A stretch of DNA of 8,208 nt from Calditrichota bacterium. Lineage in GTDB: Bacteria; Zhuqueibacterota; Zhuqueibacteria; Residuimicrobiales; Krinioviventaceae. Under the pieces are notes generated by a model, which worked only from the letters and a program-made list of their open reading frames with translations, made no database searches and was not told where the DNA came from. The number at the start of each line of letters is the position of its first letter. The first letter of the stretch is position 1. The stretch spans positions 1 through 8,208 of the forward strand of contig RPQV01000131.1 of the NCBI GenBank assembly GCA_003818595.1, read 5' to 3'. This document shows, piece after piece, positions 1-6,706 of the stretch. The position numbers were made by a program, and so were the translations under genes.

Positions 1-201
1 AATGTTTATAATCTATTTGATATCCATGATAGTATCAGCGTATGGACTGATACTGGAAGTGCAGATTATACGACAACGATCACTCCGGAGCGAATTCCTT
101 ACAATCCTTTAAGAGTCGGTACCGTTGAGCATTATGTAACGAATTCGAATTGGTATTCAACGCCCCGCTTGACGCAGGCCGGCATAACGATCGAGTTTTG
201 A
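1..201 (+). CDS. TonB-dependent outer-membrane receptor, C-terminal end only
   Basis: This is the last 66 codons of a gene that enters from the left, read in frame 1 and stopped by TGA at 199-201. It begins NVYNLFD, a turn-and-strand motif common near the end of TonB-dependent receptor barrels. It continues with a TG.ADYTTT segment and an EHYVTNSNWYS stretch, and finishes RLTQAGITIEF. That ending is an alternating hydrophobic strand with a terminal Phe, the usual outer-membrane beta-barrel signature recognised by the BAM machinery. Such receptors import large or scarce substrates across the outer membrane using TonB-ExbBD energy. The plug domain and signal peptide lie outside the window, so the substrate cannot be told. 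The next gene starts 21 bp downstream on the same strand, which suggests co-transcription. Family assignment rests on a short tail; another large outer-membrane barrel is possible. Confidence 0.72.
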   Translation, partial: NVYNLFDIHDSISVWTDTGSADYTTTITPERIPYNPLRVGTVEHYVTNSNWYSTPRLTQAGITIEF

Positions 202-210
202 TGGAAATCT

Positions 211-218
211 GAGGAGAG
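211..218 (+). promoter_or_regulatory. Ribosome binding site of the 1115-residue exported protein
   Basis: The purine run GAGGAGAG includes AGGAG at 212-216, six bases before ATG 223. This fixes the start of the downstream gene. It also implies translation by classical Shine-Dalgarno pairing in this organism. An ATG at 201-203 overlaps the receptor stop codon but meets TGA after three codons, so it is not a gene start. Confidence 0.8.
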
Positions 219-222
219 AGTC

Positions 223-3200
223 ATGGTGAAGAAATGGTATTTGCCAATAGTTCTTTTAGTATTGGGTGCATCGACCGTTTTTGCGCAAATGGACAAGTTG
301 CACGGTGAATTCCTCGAAGTGAAAAGCGGTATTCATGCCGGGAATATGTTTCGTCTCTCTTTCTATAACGACGGAACGTATGGGAAAATCAGTCCCGATG
401 ACATCGGCGGTGAATGGTTGCATCATCCTGGTTCTGCTTACCTTCTCGATGGTGAACAGCAGATTGGTTCTGAGGTGTTGGATATCTACGGCAATGTTAA
501 GCATATTTTGAGCACCAATCGCAGCACGGATTTCCCGGGTACCACCAACAGCGGTGATTATGGGCCTGATGGAGAATGGTGGACTTTTTTGCCGCTTCCT
601 GGATTTGCCAGTTCTGATTCAGACAAAGTGGCCATGAGCAAATGGCGTTGGTCGTGGCCGACAAGTTGGCCGGATCGGGGAGATGATCCGATTGATCCCG
701 GATGGCCCGGCAGCTGGAACGGTTACTTTGGGAAAAATCAATTTAATGCCGATGAGGAAAGCTATTACGTGGTTGATGATTATATGAATCGCGAATTCGC
801 GTTTTATCCTGACGAAAATGACTCCACCCGAAAAGGACTGGGATTGCGAATGTTTGTGCGCGGTTTTCAATGGGCAAATGCATTAGTAGAAGACGGCCTT
901 TTTTTACTGTTCGACGTCAAAAATATTGGAACTCATTTTCACGACAAAATGGTATTTTCCTTCAAGATTGGCAATAACATGGGGGACCTCGGTTCACCAG
1001 GCGACACCAATGATGATAATGGCGCGTATGATTTGGTAAACGATATCGCCTATATGTGGGACAATGATGATTTAGGTGTAGGCGGCTGGGGTCCTGTGGG
1101 ATTTATGGGCGCATCATTATTGGAGAGTCCGGGTAATCCTCGAGATGGTATTGATAACGATGGTGACGGCGGCAATGGTCAAGGGAAAATACTGACGGAA
1201 GCTGATTTCGTTCCCAAACAGATTTCCACCGGAGATCGAATTATCCTCATCGATTATAAAACATTCAAGAGAACAGAAGTCCAGATGCCGAATGATACCT
1301 TGGAAATTTTATACCTCGATCAGGTTTTCAAATTTTGGCCCGGCAAAATAGTTGAAGAATTGCCCTATGATTTGGTCGACAACAATCTCAACGGTCTGAT
1401 TGACGAGAACCGGGGATCGGTGATTGGTACACCGCCAAATGAAATTCAAAAATACCTTTATATTGGCGCCAAATGCATCGATTATTTTAGCGGCAATGGA
1501 ATTTCAAATCTCCTGCTGGATGAGCGACGTGACGACGGCATTGATAATGACCAGGACTGGGATCCGCGAACAGACGATGTAGGGCAGGATGGAGCCTCTT
1601 TTTCGGGTGATATCGGTGAAGGAGATGGCCTGCCGACGAATGGGGAGCCCCATTTTGATAAAACCGACATCGATGAGACTGACATGTTGGGACTCACCAG
1701 CTTTACGCTCTATTTCTGGCCGGATATCCCGCTTTGGGATGATGAGGCTGTCTGGCAGGCGACCAAACCGGGCTTTCTGGATGATGCGATGCAGAACAGC
1801 AACGTTGATCTTTTTTGGGGGTCCGGTTACTTTCCCATGGCGCCAACTGAAATTGAGCGCTTCTCTATGGGATTTGTTCTCGGAGTGACGAAAGATGATC
1901 TTTTGACCAATAAATATTGGTTTGCGAAAGCTTATAATGAAAATTATAATTTTTCCAAGGCGCCGGGAATTCCAACATTGACGACCATTCCCGGGGACAA
2001 TAGGGTAACTCTGGTTTGGGATGATTTTGCCGAGCAGACAACCGATCCGATCCTGGGTAAAGACTTTGAAGGATATCGAATTTATCGTTCAACTGATCCC
2101 TTCTGGCGGGATATGGAGCCTATCACCGATGGTCAGGGCGCTGTGACCTTTCGAAAGCCGCTTGCTCAATTTGATTTGGTCAATGAATATGAAGGGTATG
2201 CACCCAATGCGGTGAAAGGTGTTCAGTTCTGGTTGGGTACGAATACGGGGATTACCCATACATTTATCGACAGCACCGTTAAAAACGGCATTACCTATTA
2301 CTATGCGGTGACCAGTTACGATCATGGTGATCCCCTGTCAGGTTTGCCGCCTTCCGAGTGTACCAAATTTATTTCGGTCAACCAGGCTTATGAAATCATG
2401 GAAAAAGGCTCGAATGTCCAAAAAGTGCGTCCGGAAGCTCCGGTTGCGGGCTATGTGCCGCCGAGTGCAGATGCATTTGAGAAAACTGGCAATTCGACGA
2501 CTGATGGCTTTGTGACACTTGAAGTTGTCTTTCCCGAGGAAATCAAAGAGAAGAATGATTATCGCATCACTTTTAATCAGGCTCTCGAAGATAAAATTTT
2601 CCCCAGAACCAAATCGTTCAGTCTCCTCAATATAACCTCCGGTGACACGCTGCTGAAGGAAAGTGTACTTTTTAATGATCAGGATGAACTACCGATTACC
2701 GAAGGCTTTCGCTTAAAGTTTCACCATTCTTTTGTGGTTATGGACGCGGGGTCGGTCTATTGGAACCGGGCGGGCATTTGCCCTGTGCGCATGCGCAACC
2801 ACACTCGATATAAAGACAACGGCATTCTTCCCCAAAATGGCGATTTTATTGCGGTGATCGGTGAGGTGGGAATTGACACTTCTGTTGCTTTTCCGCCGAA
2901 AAAACCTGAATTGCCGGCGATACCTGCCAATTTTAAGATCATTAATATCAAGTTGAACAAGAAAATGAAATTTGCATTCGGCGATAAGGATGTAAATCCC
3001 GGAGAGGAAGGTATGCTGACATCCTTTTCGACGGGGACGAATAAACGCGATTTGGTGATCATTTTAAGCGATTCGTTGGTGCCGGGTTGGGAATTTGAAC
3101 TGATCAAAGTTGCCACCGCTCTGACTGATACGTTGCAGCCTCAGCTTGGGGACACACTTTATCTAAATGTTCGAGATCCTTTCCTTGCTCATGATTCTTT

Positions 3201-3570
3201 GGATTTCAGAATGAATTCCGAATTTGTTGACACCCAGTCGGCCGTATCCGAACTTGATCAGATTAGAGTCGTGCCCAATCCTTATATTATCACTGCAGAT
3301 TGGGAGCCCCTGAATCCTTATACTTCCGGACGCGGGCCTCGTGAACTGCATTTTATCAATGTTCCGGAAAAATGCACTCTGCGTATTTTCAATATCAGTG
3401 GTCAATTGATCAGAGAATTGGATCATGAGACGTCATCCCTGGCGAATGGCACCATTATCTGGGACATGCAGACCAAGGACATGCTCGACGTATCCTATGG
3501 CGTTTATATTTACCACATTGATGCAGGTGAATTTGGTGAAAAAATTGGAAAATTTGCCATCATTAAATAA
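223..3570 (+). CDS. Large exported protein with FN3-like domain and T9SS/FlgD-like C-terminal domain
   Basis: This 1115-residue protein has a clear Sec signal peptide: MVKK, a hydrophobic core, and likely cleavage after VFA at residue 21. Residues about 22-580 form a large region I cannot assign. It is rich in Trp, Gly and Asp and carries Asp/Asn-rich motifs resembling calcium loops: DGIDNDGDG (308-316), DLVDNNLNGLIDE (383-395), DDGIDNDQDWD (437-447) and a GDG...GEP.FDKTDIDETD stretch (about 467-487). A fibronectin-III-like domain spans roughly 580-715, shown by RVTLVWDD, EGYRIYRS and TYYYAVTSYD. The last 100 residues, from VVPNPY at 1016-1021, match the T9SS sorting / FlgD-Ig-like fold, with LRIFNISGQLIREL, W-D, GVYIYHI and a closing GKFAIIK. 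In the T9SS family such a domain directs export through the outer membrane and often surface attachment. It sits between a receptor tail and a PorV/PorQ-type barrel, with an AGGAG site deciding the start. It is likely a surface or secreted partner of that receptor. No catalytic motif was found, and the ligand is unknown. Confidence 0.85.
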   Translation: MVKKWYLPIVLLVLGASTVFAQMDKLHGEFLEVKSGIHAGNMFRLSFYNDGTYGKISPDDIGGEWLHHPGSAYLLDGEQQIGSEVLDIYGNVKHILSTNRSTDFPGTTNSGDYGPDGEWWTFLPLPGFASSDSDKVAMSKWRWSWPTSWPDRGDDPIDPGWPGSWNGYFGKNQFNADEESYYVVDDYMNREFAFYPDENDSTRKGLGLRMFVRGFQWANALVEDGLFLLFDVKNIGTHFHDKMVFSFKIGNNMGDLGSPGDTNDDNGAYDLVNDIAYMWDNDDLGVGGWGPVGFMGASLLESPGNPRDGIDNDGDGGNGQGKILTEADFVPKQISTGDRIILIDYKTFKRTEVQMPNDTLEILYLDQVFKFWPGKIVEELPYDLVDNNLNGLIDENRGSVIGTPPNEIQKYLYIGAKCIDYFSGNGISNLLLDERRDDGIDNDQDWDPRTDDVGQDGASFSGDIGEGDGLPTNGEPHFDKTDIDETDMLGLTSFTLYFWPDIPLWDDEAVWQATKPGFLDDAMQNSNVDLFWGSGYFPMAPTEIERFSMGFVLGVTKDDLLTNKYWFAKAYNENYNFSKAPGIPTLTTIPGDNRVTLVWDDFAEQTTDPILGKDFEGYRIYRSTDPFWRDMEPITDGQGAVTFRKPLAQFDLVNEYEGYAPNAVKGVQFWLGTNTGITHTFIDSTVKNGITYYYAVTSYDHGDPLSGLPPSECTKFISVNQAYEIMEKGSNVQKVRPEAPVAGYVPPSADAFEKTGNSTTDGFVTLEVVFPEEIKEKNDYRITFNQALEDKIFPRTKSFSLLNITSGDTLLKESVLFNDQDELPITEGFRLKFHHSFVVMDAGSVYWNRAGICPVRMRNHTRYKDNGILPQNGDFIAVIGEVGIDTSVAFPPKKPELPAIPANFKIINIKLNKKMKFAFGDKDVNPGEEGMLTSFSTGTNKRDLVIILSDSLVPGWEFELIKVATALTDTLQPQLGDTLYLNVRDPFLAHDSLDFRMNSEFVDTQSAVSELDQIRVVPNPYIITADWEPLNPYTSGRGPRELHFINVPEKCTLRIFNISGQLIRELDHETSSLANGTIIWDMQTKDMLDVSYGVYIYHIDAGEFGEKIGKFAIIK

Positions 3571-3632
3571 CAGCGGATACGATCCATACGGATTTAATTG
3601 CATACTGGTCCTGATTCTGCAGCAGGTGAAAA

Positions 3633-3637
3633 AGGAG
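3633..3637 (+). promoter_or_regulatory. Ribosome binding site of the PorV/PorQ-family gene
   Basis: AGGAG lies eight bases before ATG 3646. It decides between two in-frame ATGs. The earlier one at 3598 would add sixteen polar residues ahead of the signal peptide and has no comparable site. Confidence 0.8.
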
Positions 3638-3645
3638 AATGCAAA

Positions 3646-4665
3646 ATGAAAAAAACAATGCTCGTCAGCTTTATATGGCTTTTAATCGTGCAGCCGCTTG
3701 CCGCACAAAAAATAACCAAGGTCGGTACCACAGCTGCGAGGTTTCTGAATATTGATGTCGGTGCAAGGGCGGTCGGAATGGGGGGCGCCTACACGACTCT
3801 AGCGGACGATCCGTCGGCACTGTATTGGAATCCGGCCGGATTGGCACTATTTAAAAATAATCAAGTGACCTTTAATCATATGAATTGGCTGGCAGATGTC
3901 AATCTGGATTTTGCCGCCCTTGCCGTACCGTTGCATGCGTGGGGGACTCTGGGTATTGCGGCGACATTCATGACCATGGGGGAGATGGAGGTTACCACTG
4001 TCAGTCAGCCCATGGGTACAGGTGAACAGTTTGACGCCGGGAGTTATGTTTTCTCTTTGGGTTATGGAAATGATTTAACTGACAGATTCAGTATCGGTGG
4101 AAATTTGAAGTATATTCACGAAAATATTTATCATTGTAATGCTGCCGGCATAGCCTTCGACATTGGCACTTTATTTAAAACGCAATTTTATGGAATGACC
4201 ATTGGCGCCGCAATTTCAAACTATGGCGCCAAAATGCGGATGAGCGGGCGTGATCTGCTCATTCAGGCGGATGTTAATCCTCAAATTTCGGGGAATAACG
4301 AAAACATCAACGCGAATCTGCAGACGGATGCCTATGATCTGCCCTTGATATTCCGGGTGGGTATTGGCGTGGATGTGTTGAAAGGAGCGGGCAACAGCAA
4401 CCTTTATCTGGCTGTTGATGCCATGCACCCGAATGATGATACTGAAAGCATCAATCTTGGAGCGGAATATGGCTATAAAAACCTGTTCTTCCTCAGAGGC
4501 GGATATAAATCTTTGTTTGCAAAAGATTCTGAGGATGGGCTTTCCTTAGGCGTCGGACTCAGGTTGCATTTCGCAGGATTGGCTGGTATGGAATTCGATT
4601 ATGCTTTTCAGGATTTCGGCATTTTGAACAACATTCAAATGTTTTCAATTGGACTGGGTTTTTAG
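3646..4665 (+). CDS. PorV/PorQ-family outer-membrane beta-barrel protein
   Basis: This 339-residue protein begins with a Sec signal peptide (MKKTMLVSFIWLL..., likely cut after LAA at residue 20). The mature N-terminus carries the family hallmark: FLNIDVGARAVGMGGAY at 33-49, then LADDPSALYWNPAGLA at 52-67. This block is shared by PorV/PorQ and related FadL-like barrels. The rest alternates short amphipathic strands and ends in FSIGLGF, a typical barrel-closing strand with terminal Phe. In Bacteroidetes T9SS, PorV binds cargo C-terminal domains at the outer membrane and passes them to the attachment complex, while PorQ has a related role. Many phyla with T9SS-like C-terminal domains encode several paralogues, often directly after a cargo gene as here (75 bp after the 1115-residue protein). 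I infer that it handles or anchors that protein. PorV, PorQ or a dedicated paralogue cannot be told apart by eye, so no symbol is given. The start at 3646 is preferred over 3598 because of its AGGAG site and signal peptide. Confidence 0.85.
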   Translation: MKKTMLVSFIWLLIVQPLAAQKITKVGTTAARFLNIDVGARAVGMGGAYTTLADDPSALYWNPAGLALFKNNQVTFNHMNWLADVNLDFAALAVPLHAWGTLGIAATFMTMGEMEVTTVSQPMGTGEQFDAGSYVFSLGYGNDLTDRFSIGGNLKYIHENIYHCNAAGIAFDIGTLFKTQFYGMTIGAAISNYGAKMRMSGRDLLIQADVNPQISGNNENINANLQTDAYDLPLIFRVGIGVDVLKGAGNSNLYLAVDAMHPNDDTESINLGAEYGYKNLFFLRGGYKSLFAKDSEDGLSLGVGLRLHFAGLAGMEFDYAFQDFGILNNIQMFSIGLGF

Positions 4666-4684
4666 ACAATGATTATTAGGAACT
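4666..4684. other. Convergent 19-bp gap without a visible terminator
   Basis: The plus-strand operon ends with TAG at 4663-4665 and the minus-strand gene ends with TAA at 4685-4687. I see no GC-rich hairpin followed by a T run on either strand in or near this gap. Transcripts from the two sides may therefore overlap, or stop by a factor-dependent route. Confidence 0.5.
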
Positions 4685-6502
4685 TTAGATAATACCGAAT
4701 TTCTTGAACAGTTCTATCCCGAGCTCTTCGATCGGTCCGGTATCTTGCGGCTGATAGGATTCAATAAAGGTCGACCAGTATTTTTTAGTTGCTTTCCCGG
4801 TTGGTTTCCCTTGGAGCTGAAGCCATTCAATAAAGTCCATTATTGGTTTTGAATGATGTTCAGGGTTGTCTGTTCCATTCTTGGCGAGTATGCGATTGAT
4901 AAAATCGTGTTTTATCAGGGAAAGATCATCTCCGCTGGTATCTAATAGTTTTATTGCATCACTTTGAGCGATGAATTCCAGCGCTATTTCTGACAAAATC
5001 GGCTTTTTAAATACGATAGCCAAAAACTGTATGACCTCTTTTAATTTTCGATAGCTGTCAAAATATGCAGTAACTTTGCTGCGAATCCTTTGCAAGGATT
5101 CAAGATAGCCCTCTAATTTATTGATTTCGTATTTGATGACCTCGTCAAAAGCCAATTCCCCTAAATGTATCAATTTTTCACCTTTTGCAGCGTTCACGTA
5201 TCTCCAGGAGTAAATTTCACGATATTCCTGTTTTATCCTGGCAGTGTTGGTTATCCTCTTTTGATACGCAACGGGCTGACTGAGAAATTCCTCCAAGGAG
5301 CGGATATCCGAATCAAGATTCTGCGTCACCGCCTGCACCAACTCCAAATTATTGAACGGGTGGCAATCCACCAGATGACTCAGAGCCTGATAATTTTTAT
5401 TATCCAGATACAGCGCTTCTTCCAATTTGTTCATCTTTCCGGTCTTTTCGCCGATCTGTTGAGCAAGAGCAGCAAACTCTTTCGATTCCTGTATATTGGA
5501 TTTAATGATAATCTCGCTGTTGACTCGATAGTAATCGAAGGTTTTATAGCCGAAAAAAGTCAATATTTCAGGCATTTTGTTACGATTGATCGGACTCAGA
5601 GTAATATCGATATCTCTCTCTTTCGACGTAATTCTCATGACTGTATCGGGCAGACTGCAGTATGCAAATATCTTTTCCTCATCCGTCAAAATGAATTCTT
5701 TCTTGATGTTTTCCATGAAGGTTTTATTGATTCCGGATTTAACCTTGGCAAATTTCCCCTGATAGTTAAACTCACGGACCTTGGCTTGCCGGACCGCATC
5801 GATGTAGAATTTCGGATCATTCAGTCCGAATTCCAATAAATGTACTCTGTTTACTCCTTTTCTAATGACATACTCCATATATCTAAAAACATCATTCTTA
5901 TATTGTTGCGCGGTACTGGACAAAATGAATTCTGTATTATCCTTTCTTTTGATGATTTTATTTTGAAAATCGATATAAATCTCCGGGTATCTGATCGCTT
6001 TTATTTCATCTGACAAATTATGAACGAGTTTATTTCTTTCGCGGACTTTGTTGTAGACATTATTTAAAAGTGTCTCTAAAGCTTTATTTCTGGCAGTTAA
6101 TTCGTTGATCTGTGAACTTAGGGCATTTATTTTCCCCTGATCATAGCCGTCTTTTAGATGTTCAAAATTGTCAGAAACCTGTATGAGCTGCTGATTGAGG
6201 TTTTCAATGGTGTTTTGGTTGCGGGCTAATTCTGCCTTTGTATGGTCATGTATTTTCTGGATTTCATCCCTTTCTTCAGAGACCTTTTGCACCCTGAGCA
6301 ATAATTGTGATTTAAATTCTTCTTTTTCGGAATTGATTTGTTCAAGATATTTTCTATTCTGATGTAGTATGCTTCTCAGCATGAGAAAAAGGAAAACAAA
6401 AAGAATTATGTAGACAAAATCTATCGGATTGAAAATTGTACTCATGTTTTCAAAAAAGGTGTTTGCGGCAGTATTTAACATCGGCATGAGCAGATCAGCC
6501 AT
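4685..6502 (-). CDS. Unrecognised membrane-anchored coiled-coil protein
   Basis: I do not recognise this 605-residue protein. The N-terminus has one strongly hydrophobic segment (about 27-46, core FVYIILFVFLFLML) without a cleavage site, so it is probably a membrane anchor. A long Glu/Lys/Gln/Asn-rich helical stretch follows (about 47-168), with heptad-like Leu/Ile spacing suggesting a coiled coil. Around 173-285 comes a mixed segment whose order of strand, helices and strand (IYIDFQNKIIKR, a helical VFRYMEYVIRKG, then KVKSGINKTFMENI) faintly recalls a winged-helix fold. Residues about 357-376 (KLEEALYLDNKNYQALSHL) look like one TPR-type helix pair. The C-terminal third is largely helical and ends GIELFKKFGII. 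The ATG at 6502 is the first possible start because a stop codon (TAA, 6503-6505) directly precedes it, but no good Shine-Dalgarno site is visible. The gene converges on the PorV/PorQ-type gene and diverges from the GH35 gene. By eye it is more AT-rich than the surface genes. A scaffold or signalling role is only a guess. Confidence 0.85.
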   Translation of the reverse strand: MADLLMPMLNTAANTFFENMSTIFNPIDFVYIILFVFLFLMLRSILHQNRKYLEQINSEKEEFKSQLLLRVQKVSEERDEIQKIHDHTKAELARNQNTIENLNQQLIQVSDNFEHLKDGYDQGKINALSSQINELTARNKALETLLNNVYNKVRERNKLVHNLSDEIKAIRYPEIYIDFQNKIIKRKDNTEFILSSTAQQYKNDVFRYMEYVIRKGVNRVHLLEFGLNDPKFYIDAVRQAKVREFNYQGKFAKVKSGINKTFMENIKKEFILTDEEKIFAYCSLPDTVMRITSKERDIDITLSPINRNKMPEILTFFGYKTFDYYRVNSEIIIKSNIQESKEFAALAQQIGEKTGKMNKLEEALYLDNKNYQALSHLVDCHPFNNLELVQAVTQNLDSDIRSLEEFLSQPVAYQKRITNTARIKQEYREIYSWRYVNAAKGEKLIHLGELAFDEVIKYEINKLEGYLESLQRIRSKVTAYFDSYRKLKEVIQFLAIVFKKPILSEIALEFIAQSDAIKLLDTSGDDLSLIKHDFINRILAKNGTDNPEHHSKPIMDFIEWLQLQGKPTGKATKKYWSTFIESYQPQDTGPIEELGIELFKKFGII

Positions 6503-6594
6503 TTAGCGCTCATTTTGAGTTTGATATCTATTCTGACTTGTTGTAATTTATCAATATAAAATTAAAAATAAAGTTATTAATCTTTTTTTAACTG

Positions 6595-6612
6595 AATGGA
6601 GTGAAATCCATT
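6595..6612. repeat. Short inverted repeat, possible operator
   Basis: AATGGA and TCCATT form a perfect 6-bp inverted repeat separated by GTGAAA. The 8-bp palindrome TTTCGAAA overlaps its right arm at 6611-6618. It lies about 95 bp before the GH35 start, within the divergent region, where a repressor or activator site would be expected. It is not a terminator: the T run precedes the stem on the plus strand. The repeat is short enough to arise by chance. Confidence 0.3.
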
Positions 6613-6661
6613 TCGAAAGTCAAAAAAACTCGTTAAAATCGAAGTATTCTATCTATAGTTA

Positions 6662-6700
6662 ATGAAGGGAAAGATGGAAACGGAAAAAGGTAATCGATAA
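6662..6700 (+). other. Twelve-codon upstream reading frame ahead of the GH35 gene
   Basis: ATG at 6662, with a second in-frame ATG at 6674, reads MKGKMETEKGNR and stops at TAA 6698-6700. It is in the same frame as the GH35 gene, whose ATG follows six bases later at 6707. A purine stretch, AAGGGA at 6665-6670, lies just before the second ATG, although the spacing is short. The GH35 ATG itself has no close Shine-Dalgarno site; the nearest purine run, AAAAAGG, ends 16 bases away. Either this is a translated leader that couples initiation to the enzyme gene, or the TAA is a nonsense change or read error in what was once the N-terminus. A chance frame is also possible. Confidence 0.3.
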
Positions 6701-6706
6701 AAGCCA

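Larger units (their letters stand above)
6503..6706. promoter_or_regulatory. Divergent AT-rich intergenic region, probable promoter zone
   Basis: These 204 bp separate two divergently transcribed genes, so promoters for both should lie here. The left part (about 6540-6590) is very AT-rich and includes a T run at 6582-6588. To its right is a small inverted repeat (6595-6612) and then TATAGT (6655-6660), a possible -10-like hexamer for the rightward gene, with no strong -35 partner. A short reading frame (6662-6700) fills the end. Individual promoter calls are weak, and no tRNA or riboswitch-like structure was recognised. Confidence 0.5.

Noticed and set aside
201..212. ATG overlapping the receptor stop codon (TGATG)
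   Set aside because: It encodes only three residues before TGA, and the AGGAG site clearly serves ATG 223.
2757..3116. A 119-codon minus-strand open frame
   Set aside because: It is a mirror frame of the exported-protein gene, whose FN3-like and C-terminal domains on the plus strand are convincing on either side.
3598..3645. An earlier in-frame ATG for the PorV/PorQ-family gene
   Set aside because: It would place sixteen polar residues ahead of a normal signal peptide, and the AGGAG site at 3633-3637 is correctly spaced for ATG 3646.
3571..3645. Possible regulatory structure between the exported-protein and PorV/PorQ-type genes
   Set aside because: Only a weak short direct similarity and the ribosome binding site are visible. 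No hairpin or promoter-like pair stands out.
5165..5839. A 224-codon plus-strand open frame inside the coiled-coil gene
   Set aside because: It lies wholly antisense to a well-structured 605-residue gene with a membrane segment and coiled coil. Its translation shows no domain or signal, and no ribosome binding site was seen.
6582..6612. T run plus hairpin as an intrinsic terminator
   Set aside because: On the plus strand the T run comes before the stem, not after it. On the minus strand the stem is followed by A residues and lies upstream of a gene start, and the stem is only 6 bp and AT-rich.
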